A stretch of DNA of 64,000 nt from Bilabrum cf. latius (Eukaryota; Bigyra: Bicosoecida; Bigyra; Bicosoecida), in NCBI GenBank assembly GCA_965178125.1, contig OZ237743.1, forward strand, positions 620,001 to 684,000, given 5' to 3'. Of this stretch, positions 1 to 12,256 are shown piece by piece. Within the stretch, counting starts at the first letter, position 1. Each line of letters opens with the position of its first letter. The notes beneath the pieces were generated by a model. It did not search any database. It worked only from the letters and a program-made list of their open reading frames with translations, and had not been told where the DNA came from. Both the position numbers and the translations under genes were made by a program.

Positions 1-3000
1 TCACACTGTGCCAGGACCAGGGACCGGAGCCTGGGCTGCAGCTCGGCCAGGGCCAGGATCTCGGCCTTGGCGCCCAGCGGGGGCACAGAGGACATGGAGA
101 GCTCCGCCAGCATCCACTTGGGGGCGTGCAGGGGGGAGGGTCCCACCGGCGACATGGCCTCGCTGGGGAACACCATGGCGCGGAGGTCCTTGGATCCGGG
201 TCTCAGCGCCGCATGGTCCCTGTGGCGGCCCCTGCCCCCTGCAGAGCCGTCCCGCCTGGATCCCGTCCATGCCGCCCCCGGGGCATCGGCGCCCGCCCCG
301 CGAGCGGGCCGTGGCGCGGCGTTGGCAGCCGCCTGCCAGTCCGGGTCGAAGCCCCCGGGGCACGACCCCAGGGAACAGCCCTGCTCCATGGACAACAGCC
401 CCGGGCAGCACGTTAGGCCCGCCCACGCCCCCCTCGCGGGGTCGGCGTCCCCCCCCATGGGCACCCCCGAGGGCCCAACCCCTCCCCAGCTGCCGCGGAT
501 GGGGGCGGACGGGGGTCCCAGCGGCGCGTTAGCACCCTGAGGGGCCTCTACCCCCGGGGTGCCGTCCTTGGCCTCGCCGTCTCTCCAGACCTCGGGCTCG
601 GACAGCCAAGCCAGGAGGGCGGGAGGCAGCAGCGGCGCCGACTGCGACCGTCCCAGGGCCACGCCCCAGCCGGCCATGGCACCGACCCCCGCGGCGGCGG
701 GACCCACGGACACGTGCCGCAGCGACCCTCGGCGGATCCCGGCCTGCATGGCCAGCGTGCTGGGCATGCCGTCCACGTGCATGGCGAGGAGCTGCGGCAC
801 CCTCGCTCCGAATGCAAGGGCCGGCCCTTGCGCAGCAGACGGGGACAGCACGGGCAGCCCTACGCACTCGAGCCCGGCCAGCGGGTGCGCCAGCATGAGT
901 GCCACATCGTCCGCGCTGCCGTCCACGATGGACCCGTCGCCCGAAGACACAGACGAAGAAAAGGGTGCTGTCCGACCCGCCGAGGCCCCGCGTCCGTGGT
1001 AGGGAACAACGCTGGGCATGCGGGCCCGCATCAGCTCGCTGACAGCCACCAGATCCACCGGTTCGGCCTCCGTCGCCGTCCCGCCGTCGCAGCGGAAGGC
1101 CCTCAGGTGGGGCGCAGAGGCCAGAGAACACCGCCGCAGCCCGTACCACGACAGCCTCGGGTTGCCGCTAAGGTCCAAGGCAAGCAGCGTTGAGGAGCCC
1201 AGGGAGGACTGCAGCATCTCTTCCGTCAGCATTACGTGCTCGTGCACGGGCGCACCACCCTCGCCATCGTCGTCAACCTCTTCATTGTTGCGGTACTTGA
1301 CCCCGCACGCGAGCGCCAGCGCCTCGGCGGCCCCACTGGGCAGCGAGTTCCGGGCTAGGGACAGCGCCCGCAGCCCCCCGCAGCCGGCCATCACCCCGCA
1401 CCACGCCTCCAGCTCAGGGTGAGTCGCCCGCGCCTCGACCAGCTCTGCGTCGGCCGCTCTCACCTTGAAGGGTGCGGCAACTCCAGCCTGGTCTGCCTTG
1501 TCCCAAGGGGCTCCTTCTTCGCCTGCACCTGTGGCATAGTCCTCCTCGCCTTCCTCTTTCTCCTATTGATGCCGTTCGTCCGCGGCTCGATCGCTGCCGG
1601 GGGCCCCTAGAGCCACAGCCTCCGCCAGGGCGGCTTCCACGCCGGAGCCATCTGCGAGAGAGTGCAGCACACGGTCGTGCGAGGGCGCCGCGGATGCCGC
1701 CACGGCCCCCTTCACACCCCGTGGTGCCGGCAGCAGCCCCGCGAGGTCCAGGGAACGCAGGGACTCCGTTGCGATGCCCCCGTGCCGGAGCGCCTCCGAG
1801 AGCGCGGTCATGGCGCGACCCCACTGCCGGGCACCCTCCGCTCCCGCGCCCCACTGCTTGCAGTCCGTGGGACCCAGCCCGCGACCCCTGGCTGCCTGAA
1901 GTCCCCGCCTGTGCCCCGCTTTGAGCCACAGGCAGAGAGACTCGATCCCAGCCGCGGACAGCCTGCAGTCCCCCGGCCTTGCTATGGACACATCCAGCCA
2001 CGAGGGGCCACCTGGCCCGTAGGACTCGGCACCGCCGCCTTGACCAGCACCAGCAGCCGCAGCCAGCACGGTTCGGAGGCTCTCGTCCGTCGCGCACATG
2101 TTCCTAAGGGCAAGCCGGGTGGGGCAAGCGTCGCCCGCGCAGAGGTCTCGAAGTGCCTCCACCACGCCAGCAGGGGACGCGCTTCCGGTGGCTGCCGTTG
2201 CTTCCCGAGTGCTTGCCCCGGCTCGATCCCCTACGGGGCCTTTCTCTGCAGCCTGACCGCCTGCCATGCAGACCCCCTCTGGGGTGGTGCTACCGCCGCT
2301 GCCGCTGCGCACCTCGAACTCGAGCAGGCGCATCCCGCAGGGAACAAGGTCCCCGTCCTCTGTTCCCTGGCTCAGCTCCTCCGGTGTCAGTGGCCAGGCC
2401 CTCAGGGACCCCTGCAGCACGAGGCCCTGCAGCCTGCCCCCGCCTCTGCCTCTGCCTCTGCCAGCCGCAAAGCAGGACACCAGCCGTCCGACCGCGGCCG
2501 ACTCTTCCTGCAGCCAGCGGCTGGCAGATTCCCGCCCCCTGATTGATGCGGGAGGGCTTCCAATCCCAGCCACCACCAGCTCGGTGAGGTGCGCCATGCT
2601 GCCCGAGAGACGATCCCAACCGCCTGCTCCCTCGATCACGCCGGCGATGCCTCCCTCCGAAAGGCTAGATACGTCCAAGCAAATCGATCGCAGAGACGAA
2701 TGAGCTGATTTTGAGCCATGCTCGCCGGCCGTAGCGGAAGACTCGGAGGCGGCTGCGTGCGGGGACGAGCTGGCTGGTCGCAGGCCCCGCCCTAGCACAA
2801 CGCCGGGCAGCAGCCCGCGCCTGCCGTCTGCCGCAGCACCCGAATCCACGTCTGGGCCGAAATGCACCGAGCCGAGCTCGACGTGCTAGAGCGTGTCCTC
2901 CCGTCGCAACGCCCCCGTTCTCGCTGCGTCCGACCCAGCGGCAGAGTGCAAGAATGACACGGCGTCCAAAACTTCCTGCACAGCCGCGATGGCATCGTCC

Positions 3001-3812
3001 CTGCCCAACCTAGAATCCACGCAAACCCGAGAGAACTGGACTCGCACTGGCCTGAACTTCCGAATCGCTCGTGCCGCGGCTCGAAGATCGCTGGCATCGC
3101 AGCGGGCGCCTCGAACATCAAACGACGACGTGATCCTGGCAGCTAGCCTAGCAAGAGACACTCTACATCCATTTCGAGCCTACCCTGGACGATTCAGAAA
3201 CTTAAAAGCGTCGGATAGAGCAAACGCTTGCTTGCGGTCGCTTGAACTGCTGGCGCTCGACAACCCGCTGCTACTATCGTAATCAAATGCACGGCGACTA
3301 GCGGTGCTACCTTGGTCCTGTGCTGGCGCATTCCAAACTGCCCTTCCTGCCATGAGCGTTGGTAAACTTGGCGAAGAAATAGCCAGAGAGAGGTTCTTGT
3401 CATCATCATCACTCTCGCGGTGCCACAGTGCCACAGTGTGACAAGTTGACTGGTGGAGGCATCCACAGCATGCAGCAGCAACGCCTGTATTGGATCGTCT
3501 GGAGCGCCTCGGCCCATGCCTTCTTACTGGGGGTGTGAAGGAGGGGGCGGCAGGGCACCCGGGTCCTGGGAAGGTGGGCGGGACGGCGGGCGGCACGGGG
3601 GGCACGAGCTCCAGCACAATACATCTTCCCTCTGTGGAGATGGAGGTGATGAACGCGTAAGCGAGAGGCCGAGGAGTGCCAATAGGGTGGAGCAGTTTGG
3701 GGAGAGTGTACCGCAGGAGGCAGACACCGAGCACTGCCAATGCAAGCTGGGCCGCAGCGTCCGGGTGTAGGGCCAAGCAACCAAGTGTCGAGTTGCATGC
3801 TGCCCCCGCCAT
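1..3812 (-). CDS. Leucine-rich-repeat protein, C-terminus cut by the window edge
   Basis: One reading frame runs from ATG at 3812 to the window edge, about 1,270 codons, with no TAA or TGA but three in-frame TAGs (3180-3182, 2886-2888, 1563-1565). Read as Gln they join otherwise separate ORFs smoothly. The N-terminus has a hydrophobic stretch (about residues 20-37, LALAVLGVCLLRY) that may anchor the protein. Later come many degenerate LRR-like units such as LRSLDLAGLL, LRALSLARNSL and LLALDLSGNPRLS, of the ribonuclease-inhibitor type, separated by Gly/Ala/Ser-rich linkers. LRR proteins mediate protein binding; no enzyme domain is visible and the ligand is unknown. A diverged copy of its middle part lies at 5111-5311. 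Introns cannot be excluded, since an unbroken frame in GC-rich DNA is only moderate evidence. Coding call strong, exact start moderate. Confidence 0.75.
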
Positions 3813-3986
3813 GATCAGAGTGACAGGGCGTCAGCATGGTCTGTCATATCAACATGCTTAATCATGATAGCGTGCATCGATTGAGTTGAATCACAGACCA
3901 CTTGGTCCCTCCCTGCCTCTGGCGGAGGCGTGCCTGCCGTTGATCCACTCGTACGCTGGGCACTCCGGCTTCCCAGCAGCCAGCGG

Positions 3987-4145
3987 TCATGGACGACGCA
4001 CCCCAGAGCGTGGGTGCGAGGTTGAGGTTGAGGTTGGGGTTGGGGTTGAGGTTGGGGTTGGGGGGGGGGGCAATCGGTACAAATCGACGCCCGGGACGCT
4101 ATTCGAACCGGCTATCCCGGATCAACACTGGGGTCGGATAAATTT
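3987..4145. repeat. G/T-rich repeat block, inverted partner at 13250-13413
   Basis: It begins with the phrase gacgacgcaccccagagc, then short tandem gaggtt/ggggtt units, then a conserved segment with cgacgcccgggacgctattc ending in a T-run. The same order of segments occurs on the other strand at 13250-13413, so this is a dispersed repeat. Its end abuts the inverted-repeat element that starts at 4171. The segment just before the T-run resembles a tRNA T-arm (CCCGG/CTGGG stem), hinting at a SINE-like origin. No coding potential. Confidence 0.6.
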
Positions 4146-4170
4146 TTCTCCTTTTTTTGTTTTTGTTTTT

Positions 4171-5065
4171 GTTTTCTTTGTGCTGTTGCTCTGTGCTTCC
4201 AACGCCGATTCGAATGTCAAGGGCCCTCCCTGCCAGCAGTGCTGCGAGTCGATACCCAGTGGCGGGGCACCCGGGCCAAGCTACAGGCCAAGCAGCATCG
4301 CCGTCAGCGGGCGCCGTGTAGGTGTCGGCCGGGCTAGACCATGCATGTGCGCTCCTTGTCGACTCGTCGTGTCGGTGCTGGGGTGAGGGGACCAATGGAC
4401 GGCTAGGGTACGGCGACGAGGTAGATGTCAGTGACCCCTCGTCACGAGCCGACGGTATCACCGTGGGCGTGCGCCAGGACACGAGAGTAGTGCAGATCGC
4501 CGCAGGAGAAGAGCACACGTGCGCAGTCACGATCCACGGGGATGTGCGTTGCTGGGGATTTGGCGACAGAGGTCAGCTTGGTAGTGCAGGAGGCAGCCCG
4601 GCGGACGTGCCCGACCCCTCATTAGAGGTGCTGCCCGTCCAGCTGGATGAGAGGGGGTGCGCCCTCCCTGCTGCGAGTCGATACTCAGTGGCGGGGCACC
4701 CGGGCCGAGTAGCTTGCGAGCACGCCTGGGCTTACGCTCTGGTGCGACGCAATGCCGTGGTTGCGGGCAATATGAGCACAGAGCCTGCACGCGGTGACTC
4801 TGGCCATGCTTTGTCCTCGGAGGAGCCCGAGGCCAGGTGGGCAGCGCTAAGGTCCGACCAGCTCTATGCCTCCAAACCGCGCGTGAGACTGCGAAACACC
4901 ATGATGCAGCCCGCAGTGGTCCGTGCTGCGCCACTGCTGTTCCGATCTAGTTGTCTGACTTGCAGGCCCATCACTCGGCATGGAGGTACGGCACTCCCTC
5001 CACTATTTACGCACCCCAACATTCGAATCGGCGTTGGGAGCACAGAGCAACAGCACAAAGAAAAC
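4171..5065. mobile_element. Non-autonomous inverted-repeat element, copy 1, with captured RCC1 fragment
   Basis: The ends 4171-4216 and 5020-5065 are 46-nt near-perfect inverted repeats of each other, built around gctgttgctctgtgc and aacgccgattcgaatg. A second element with the same ends lies at 12777-13230 and shares the interior 4661-5019 almost base for base. No transposase is encoded, so it would need proteins supplied elsewhere. The extra length of this copy is a segment that encodes RCC1-like repeats. That segment is flanked by two copies of a short internal stretch (4223-4277 and 4661-4706), as expected if the foreign piece entered the element. T-rich and A-rich tracts lie just outside the two ends. 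Confidence 0.7.
4281..4655 (+). pseudogene. RCC1-like repeat fragment carried inside the element
   Basis: The plus-strand frame beginning near 4322 encodes about two RCC1/BNR-type repeats, seen as GLDHACALL, CRCWGEGTNGRLGYG, GEEHTCAV and VRCWGFGDRGQLG. Intact RCC1-fold proteins have about seven such repeats in a propeller, so this is only a fragment. It has no plausible complete gene around it and sits between duplicated stretches of the mobile element. I infer capture of part of a host gene; expression is not shown. Confidence 0.65.
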
Positions 5066-5110
5066 GAAAAAAAAAGGAGGAAAAAAAGGAGGAAAAAATT
5101 CTGCAGAGAT

Positions 5111-5311
5111 AAATGAGCTGATTTCGAGCCACGCTCGCCGGCCGTAGCAGAAGACTCGGAGGCGGCTGCCTGCAGGGACGAGCTGGCTGGTCGCAGGCCC
5201 CGCCCTAGCACAACGCCGGGCAGCAGCCCGCGCCTGCCGTCTGCCGCAGCACCCGCATCCACGTCTGGGCCGAAATGCACCGAGCCGAGCTCGACGTGCT
5301 AGAGCGTATCC
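5111..5311 (-). pseudogene. Duplicated fragment of the LRR gene
   Basis: About 190 bases match 2700-2887, inside the LRR gene, with only scattered substitutions, in the same orientation. The fragment even keeps the in-frame TAG of the parent at the equivalent place (ctagagcgt). It is bounded on the left by the A-rich tract of the repeat element and stops abruptly on the right. It is too short to work as a gene and is best read as a copied fragment. Confidence 0.8.
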
Positions 5312-5329
5312 TCAGGTGAAGCCACCTCG

Positions 5330-5760
5330 AGAAACGATACTCAGTCCACATGACAGCCCTGTCACCTTGCAGTTACGGCGGTGGCAGGGAAGAGACGTGG
5401 TAGGAAGCTGGATGGCAATAGTAGGAGCTTTGGGGGGGGGGGGGGGTAGCTGAAGGAGTCGTTTGGGATGCTGTGGCTCGGGCAGGCTTGCCTGAAGTGG
5501 ACCAGCACCGGCACGCTCGAGACCAGCAGCCAGTATGACCGAGACGAGCGCTGGCGTGCCGGTGGGCCTGATCACCCGCTAGTGGCGCGGCTGTGAACAC
5601 CCCCTCCGCCCCGCTCTGCACTCTGTTGCCGGTTGGCAGGGGTCTTGCCGCCTGTTGGGGCCCATGCCGTGGGGTCACGGTATCGGTTGACCCTCTGCCG
5701 CTATGCACCCAAGTACATGGACGACGCACCCCAGAGCAGGGGGGTGCGGGGGATGGGGGG
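5330..5760. repeat. Dispersed repeat, inverted copy at 13372-13790
   Basis: The segment includes a G-homopolymer near 5430, then gatgctgtggctcgggcagg and a stretch naming the same words as the reverse complement of 13540-13640 (accagcaccggcacgctcga), and later tgcacccaagtacatggacg. The partner lies on the other strand at 13372-13790. Divergence is moderate and the C/G homopolymers differ in length. Short ORFs within it are in different frames in the two copies, so I do not regard it as coding. Confidence 0.65.
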
Positions 5761-7696
5761 AGCAGCAACTACATGGCCGATTTGCACAGGTGAGTGCTGG
5801 GAAGGAGGATCTGCAGTCTCGCTGGCGACGGGGAGCTGTCTTCGGCAACGCTTGGAGCACTTGCTTCATGCTGCGATGAGTCACTGATGACCTTAACGAG
5901 TAGCTTTGTAGGTGTATGCAAAGCGTGTAGTCAGTCCAATCATGCACGACCACCTGCAAGTGCATTCGGGGCATCGAGCCGGAGGCAGCTATGTCGGACG
6001 CCACAGTGAGAACCAATGTAGCGGTGTTGCGCAGCAGCGGCGCAAATAATCGTCCATTGAGACAATCAAGTTTTCTGATAGTGTGTACTTTTGAGTGGCT
6101 CGGTCGACGATCGCGTACGTCAGGTTGGCCGCCTCACTTCGAGGCTAGCTAAACAAGCCACAGCAACCACAGCGAGCGGTACTTTGGTCCTTAGCCAGCC
6201 TACCAGTGACCAACAATGGACAAACATCGTGTGAGTCGAAGCAAAGTGCACAGAATTTGGCAATTTTCGGTCAGCCAGTCCATGCATTCGGTGTTGCGCC
6301 ACGGATGCCGGGACCGAGGCTGGTGCCACGCTGGAAGGCGATATCCCTCCTTCGACCGAACAAGAGCAAAGAACATACGGAAGTTGATTCATTGTAGTCT
6401 TGCGCTCACACGGCGCGCCCAGATCGAGGTGCAAACCCCTCGCACGAGATTCAAACAGGCGGGCGAGCCGTGCGCGCACTGCAACTCGTGCGCCTTTCTG
6501 CTAAATTCGCGAGGGATCTCCTTTCCGCATCCGGTCGTTCGGAATTCATCCTGTCATGTATTGTACAGAGCATGGTATCTCGCCGATTCTATTTCTGCTG
6601 GTGGCTTGTCTCGTCAATTCGACTTTTGGAGCAGGTGCACGGGATCGGCCCGAGCGGCATACGCCACGGACAGACGGTGAGGCATCCACGCTTCACACGT
6701 GGATGCAACATATCATACCTAATTGTGGTATTGATTGTGCCAAGAGATCTACTGACTGTATGGTTCATGAATGCGACCTTCTGCAACATTGGCAACCCTT
6801 GATTGCCGGCGGTGGCATCCTCACCAGAGAGGCTACCGACCAAAACTATCGCTCATCCCCAAAAATACAAGCCTATTTAACTTATTACCGCTTATTAATA
6901 CTTGCAGGGTCCTTTGGGCGGCCATAGGTCGGAATCCGTCCAGAATGGCGCCGAGCCGCAGAGTGGTCGCAACCGCCGGCCTGATGACGAGAAGTCGGTC
7001 GCGCACTCTCCGCGTCCCAGTCCAGCAGATGCACTGCCTGACCTTGACGGATCTCCCCTCGTTCCTGTGAGATAGATTACAGACTACTTCTCTTTGCGCC
7101 ACAGCTAAGAAAATGCGACGTCTTGCCACCCACATGCTTTGCCAACCTTCGATCTGCAGCTGCAGCATGGCTCCAAGGCGAAGTCCACTGTTGAGCACCC
7201 GCATCCTCTCGCCAAGGCTTCTGCAAGGGAGCCTTTATCGATCGGTCGTCGCAATGCGAACCAGCAGAAGCAACAAGGAGACGGGAGAGGCCGACGCGAC
7301 GTAAGAGCACCTTTCGGTGCTTCTGACTGGCCATCATCGCCTTTCGGGCAATCCTGCGGACCTTTCTGTAAAGATAAAGGTCCTGATGAAGGCTTGCCTG
7401 GGCAGGCGCCAGCGAGCTCGCTGGCAGCATCGCGAGCATCATCCTCGTCGAGCTCAGCCGCAACGACTGCACCTCCTGCGCCAACTCGAGGCCAAGTCCT
7501 GCGCGGAGCGGGTCAGCATGATGCGCGCAGCGCTGCCATCTGGACGAGCCAGGTGACAGGGTAGCATGGACATCGGGGGTTGGAAAGCTAGCAACCCGCA
7601 CCTGTTCGCGGCGGCCATGCAAGAGCAGGACATCGCGCAGCAGGACGGACGGAGCCTCCCGATGGCGCGAAAGGACGGAGCAGCGTACAGAACGGT
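5761..7696. other. Interval without a supported gene
   Basis: I see only short overlapping ORFs on both strands with no recognisable motif, no long frame even when TAG is read as Gln, and mixed base composition. A stretch near 6700-6900 is clearly less GC-rich than its surroundings. Exons of the gene that begins near 7697 could lie here, but I cannot place them. Confidence 0.4.
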
Positions 7697-10648
7697 ATGC
7701 TGAGCTCCGATTCAAGCTCGGGTGTTTCTGTTTCAGAGAGCAGTTGCGCTGGCGACTCGTCCGATTCGGACATCGAGATGATCGTGCACAGCAACCCGCG
7801 CAGGGACCCGCTCGCCGGAGCGGCCGGTGGAAGCGGATCCCTGGAACAGGAGCAAGACTCTCAGTCAATGTCGAAAAAGAGGCGCACTGGTAGTGGTGGT
7901 GTCTTGGCACCCGCCAAGTCAGAAGATGGCTTGCTGCAGGTGAGAGCCGCCCCCCTCCTCCTAGACGTAGGGAAACCGCTTCTTAACCATCTCTGTCCCT
8001 TTCCCTCGTGCAAGATGAACCACAACGCAGAGCGACGGCCAGTCTCGATCCAGCAAGCCGCAAGCCGCACAAGTTTGCCGCCCTGGGCCAGGTAAGGCCG
8101 CACCCGCCCTGCTCACGAAGCACGCCTAGCCCACGCTGCCACCCTGTCGGCTTGCGCACTGCCCACAACGCCACCCACACCGACCCACCCATCTCGCAGA
8201 AGCGTTCATTCGATTTCGTTGCCTCGTAGGCAGCTCGTGGAACAGCGGCTGCGACCGGGTCTCGAGACTCGAAGCAGTCGAGCTAGGCAAGGGGCGCTGC
8301 TGCTGCGGCTGCGGCTGCGGCTGCTGCTGCGAGCACCGTGAGGAGGCCACTTGTCCAGTCGCGTCTGCAATTTGGAGCTCCCGCCCAATCCATGGCCAGC
8401 CAGGGCAGCGCCCGAGTGCCTAGACGCGCGCATCAGCTGTCTGCATCCTCAGCGGCGGCGCAGAGTGCACCGGGCTCGGCGGCGCAGAGTGCACCGGGCT
8501 CGGCACCATCATCCGCGCCCATTTCCGGCATCACCACCGGCGGAGGCGCATCAGGCGGCCTCAGCCCACGCGGGATGGCTCCGACCGAGGCGAGCAGATC
8601 CAGGGCAGCGGCCGTCGGCGGCGGCGAGTCGAACGCGGCTGCCGAGCTGCAGATCGCGGCCCCCGATTCCGAGCTGCAGGACGAGGACGCGGCAATGAGC
8701 GACGTCGTGGAGTACGACGAAGCCATCCTCAGTCAAGACAGCACGGCAGAGGCCGCTGACCCGGGGCGCGGCTCCGCGGAGATGGTGGCTCTCCAGCAGC
8801 TCGCACCGCCGCCGCTGCAGGCCGCTCTGGGCAGCTACCTGACCTTTACCGGGTTCAGCAGGAGCATGACGGAGCAGGAAGGGAACGCAGCTCAGTCCCA
8901 AACGCTTGGTCAGAATGCAGGGAGGCGCACCCGCGCGAGGCAAGACCTGCTCGCAGCGATCGTGCTGGTTGCCATGTCTCGACCCGACGGAGCTGATCCA
9001 GCCGAGGCCGACGAGCACGAGGTCGCAGTCCTCCGCGCAGCTCTGGCGATGGTGTTCTAGTGCGAGGCAGACATGGACGAGGCGGACGGATGGGCAGCGG
9101 CGGTGGACCCCGGGAGCTACCGGTACAACTCGTTCCCCGCGAACGACGATTCGATCATCCGATGGGTGTCCCTGTTCGCCCGAGAGGCAACGATGCAGGA
9201 GCTGGCGTGCCTGGCGGCATGTCACGGCCAAGCCAGGGCTGCAATGGACACCAGACGATCGTTTGCTCCTGCCGAGCACGTGTCCGGTGCTGTGCAGGCG
9301 CTGCTCGCCCACGCAGAAGACCAGTAGGCGGCAGCGTCTTCTAGTTCCAGCGCGGCGAGCGCCATGGAAGAAGAGGAAGACGACGCGACTCAGCCCGCCC
9401 CGTGGCTCGTCGTAGTCCAGGGCCACCACGGGCAGGATTCCGCCTCGGTCGCTAGAGCCCTTCGCACGTCGCCCGACGGGGGCGCCTGCAGTCCGCGCGG
9501 GTAAGCCAGCTTTGTGGACCACGGGCTCGACGTGCTCCTCGCCGCGCTCGACCGAGGAAGGATCGCGCGCATGCCCACGCATCGTCTGGGCGAACAGGAC
9601 CTGCAAGGCGCTGCAGCCGCCAGGCAAGTGCTGCTGGGTCGCGTGCGAGCCAAGCTCCAAGGCTGCAGCAGCGTTGTGGTTGACTGCGCGGCCATCCGAC
9701 GCCTGTCGCCCCACAAAGGTCGTCCGCCGAGCTCCGGTCCCTCGTCGGGCAGCGGATCCTCCGAGTCGCAGCCAGCCAGCATCGACAGCAGCGCGGACGA
9801 GGCGGACCCCGCGCCCGAAGACGCGCGGCTTCAGCCGGCGCGAATGCGCTGCGCGCGAGTCGTGACGGCAATCCACCAGGTCGTCAAGTCCGCGATGGAG
9901 GATGGCCCTGAAGCCGCGGCGCGAGGCCGCGAGGTGCCGCCGATGTGCTTGACGTTGCCCCAGTCTGGCGCTCCCAGCGAGGATGATGCCGCCGGGGAGG
10001 GACGCGATATTCTGCTCCTCGAGACGAGCTCCAGCGAGCTCGAGGCGGACGCGGCCGCCCTTCGAGGCCGTGCGAGACGTCTGGTTGCCGATCACACGGA
10101 CGAGCAGTCGGCTAGAGGATACATTGTGCGAGCCATCAAAATTCGCATCGCTGACGGCGATGCTGCGGTGCAGACGGTGAGGCGCGACGCACGCATCATC
10201 AACCGCGCCCGGTCCCGCAGGCCGGCATCCCACGCACGCTCTCGCTGCAATTCAATGTCGCACCCTTTTCTTCTCGCAGTCCCGATACAACGGATACGCT
10301 CGATCCTGGCACAGGCCTCCGATCGAGCACGGCGCTACAATCCGGCTAGTGCAGGCCGACCCGGAGGCCGCCAGAGTGCGGCTGCGGGGGACTCACGGAG
10401 GCATGATGCAGGACCGCCTGCAGCGGATGGACATGCCCATCGAGGACTCGACCTTTGTGTTTACGCTGGCAGGCTGCGCGCTCGACGTCTCCGACTACAT
10501 CTGCTCCGAGAGCGACGCGGACGAGGGCGACGGGCACACGTGGGTCCGCATTGCACTGTGCCCAGCAGCTGCCTCGGCGGAGGCGGACGGAGTTGAGGGC
10601 GGGGAGGCGGACGGAGTTGAGGGCGGCGAGGCCGCTCTTCCTCCTCCC

Positions 10649-10691
<43 letters not shown>

Positions 10692-10747
10692 ATGAGGGCG
10701 AGGAGGCGGACGGAGTTGAAGACGAGGAGGCCGCTCTTCTTCCTCCC

Positions 10748-10805
<58 letters not shown>

Positions 10806-12256
10806 ATGAGGGCGAGGAGGCGGACGGAGTTGAAGACGAGGAGGCCGCTCTTCTTCCTCCTCCTGATGCTGCTGGTACTACTGCAGCTGCGCAGGTAGAG
10901 GCAGACGCCTTCAGGCTTGCGCTCGCTCGAGTTCAAGTCGAGCTGGACCCCGAGAGCAGAGGCACCGACTGCATCGTGGCGACAGACTCCGTTCCTGCCG
11001 AACGCAGGGCCGCCACCTGCCGCGAATTGGGGGGCATCTTCAGCCTTTGCCCGAGCTTCAACCAGCAGACGCACGCGCACTGCAACATATCGTCCATTAC
11101 CCTCGGTAGTGCTGGCGCTCTGGCAACGCTCGGCAACGTCGTGCCCATCGGCCACGATGATGCTGTGGCTGGCGCGCACGCGCAGGAGGCGCGCAGGGTC
11201 CAGCGACGCATCGCGAGACTGCTGCAACGGCACAACGTCAACCTGGCCTCGTTGGCTCGAGCCGCGGAGGCGGAAGGCATTTCTGGTCTCACCAGGCGGG
11301 TTCTGGTGTACTACAAGTACGGCCGCACCTCGAGTCCGCGGCAGGCTCGAAGGATGCAGGCCCTGCTCGAGTCACCGGCCGGCACGGCCGTAGTCGAGGA
11401 ATGCAAGCTTGTGTCTGCATCGCTGGCCCAGGTTCAGGAGGCCCGAAGCTTCGTCAGGGCGCGACTGGTGCACGTGCCAATCGAGGTGATCAGAACACGG
11501 GCCTTGCTCGTCCAGCCCCGTGCTGTCCGCCAGCGCCTGCAGCCTCGTGCCTCAAAGCAGTTCGATCGACTGCTTGCGTCCGAGGACTCCAACACGAGGC
11601 TGGAGATCGTTCGCGTCCTCCTGGAATACAAGGCGCACCTCGACCAGGGCAACCCTCCGCCCGATGTCCCTGTGCGGTACGAGAACGAGTACCAGCGGAG
11701 GAAGGCAGTGGCCGAGCAGAACTTCGACCTGGGCTCCGTGGCGCGCCAGGCGCGCTCTGCGTGGTTCTTGGACCAGCTGGTGCAGGCCACCCGAAGAGGT
11801 CGCAGATTTATGGGCCCAATGAACGGGGGACAGGTGCGCAAGCTTGTTGTGGCACACATGCGCAGGGGCGTCCAATACATCAAGGACTGGCGTCAACATG
11901 GCTGGACCGCGAGCCGGTACCGGATCTCGCACCTCGACATCGCCAGGTTGCTTCACGGTGAACCGGGAGGCGGGGTGCCGGGGCAGTACAGGAGGGCGCT
12001 GTTCGACGACATCCGCGGCAGACGACCTAGGATCGCGGACACGGTCATCCCGATGCTGAGAGCCTTCTTCGAGGAGCTGGACCGGAACAGAGAGTTCCAG
12101 CTGGACGCCGCGCTCCCGCGCTCCTTCATTGACGACCCTCACCACGAGGCGGTCCGGATCAGGGGGCGCAATGGCAGGACCTAGCGCCATGCTCAGCTCG
12201 GGGACGACGCCGCTGGGGCTGCGCAAGGAGGCGCCGCCGCAGCGACGCAGGGCTGA
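7697..12256 (+). CDS. Low-complexity protein ending in a Fic-like domain
   Basis: The first ATG candidate (7697) opens a Ser/Asp-rich segment. A probable exon ends at 8091 (FAALGQ, donor gtaagg). The next exon starts at 8200 (acceptor ctcgcag), and an intron at 10177-10279 (gtgagg...ctcgcag) joins two frames in phase 0. Four TAGs between 8227 and 9329 and one at 12182-12184 are read as Gln; the stop is TGA at 12254. The C-terminal part has the order expected of a Fic domain: LLHGEPGGGVPGQYRR, a helix, then HHEAVRI and RGRNGRT. Fic enzymes transfer AMP or related groups using HPFxxGNGR; here the HPF triplet with the catalytic His is missing, so activity is doubtful. One in-frame TAA (9502-9504) breaks the frame, so this may be a decaying gene or two genes. 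The splice between 7940 and 8013 is unresolved. Confidence 0.5.
10587..10870 (+). repeat. In-frame tandem repeat with poly-alanine tracts
   Basis: Within the Fic-like gene, units reading EEADGVEDEEAALLPPP alternate with (gct)n runs that encode poly-Ala. Three unit copies differ mainly in the length of the gct run, as expected from slippage. The repeats stay in frame, and the acidic/alanine block sits between the N-terminal low-complexity region and the folded C-terminal part, so it looks like a flexible linker that varies in length. Confidence 0.8.

Noticed and set aside
4015-4075. Telomere-like repeat (ggttgag/ggttgggg)
   Set aside because: Short, irregular and inside a dispersed repeat that occurs again at 13.3 kb; not a chromosome end.
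9502-9504. TAA also being reassigned in the host
   Set aside because: This is the only clear in-frame TAA within a host gene that otherwise continues, while TAA ends at least three host genes and most viral genes.
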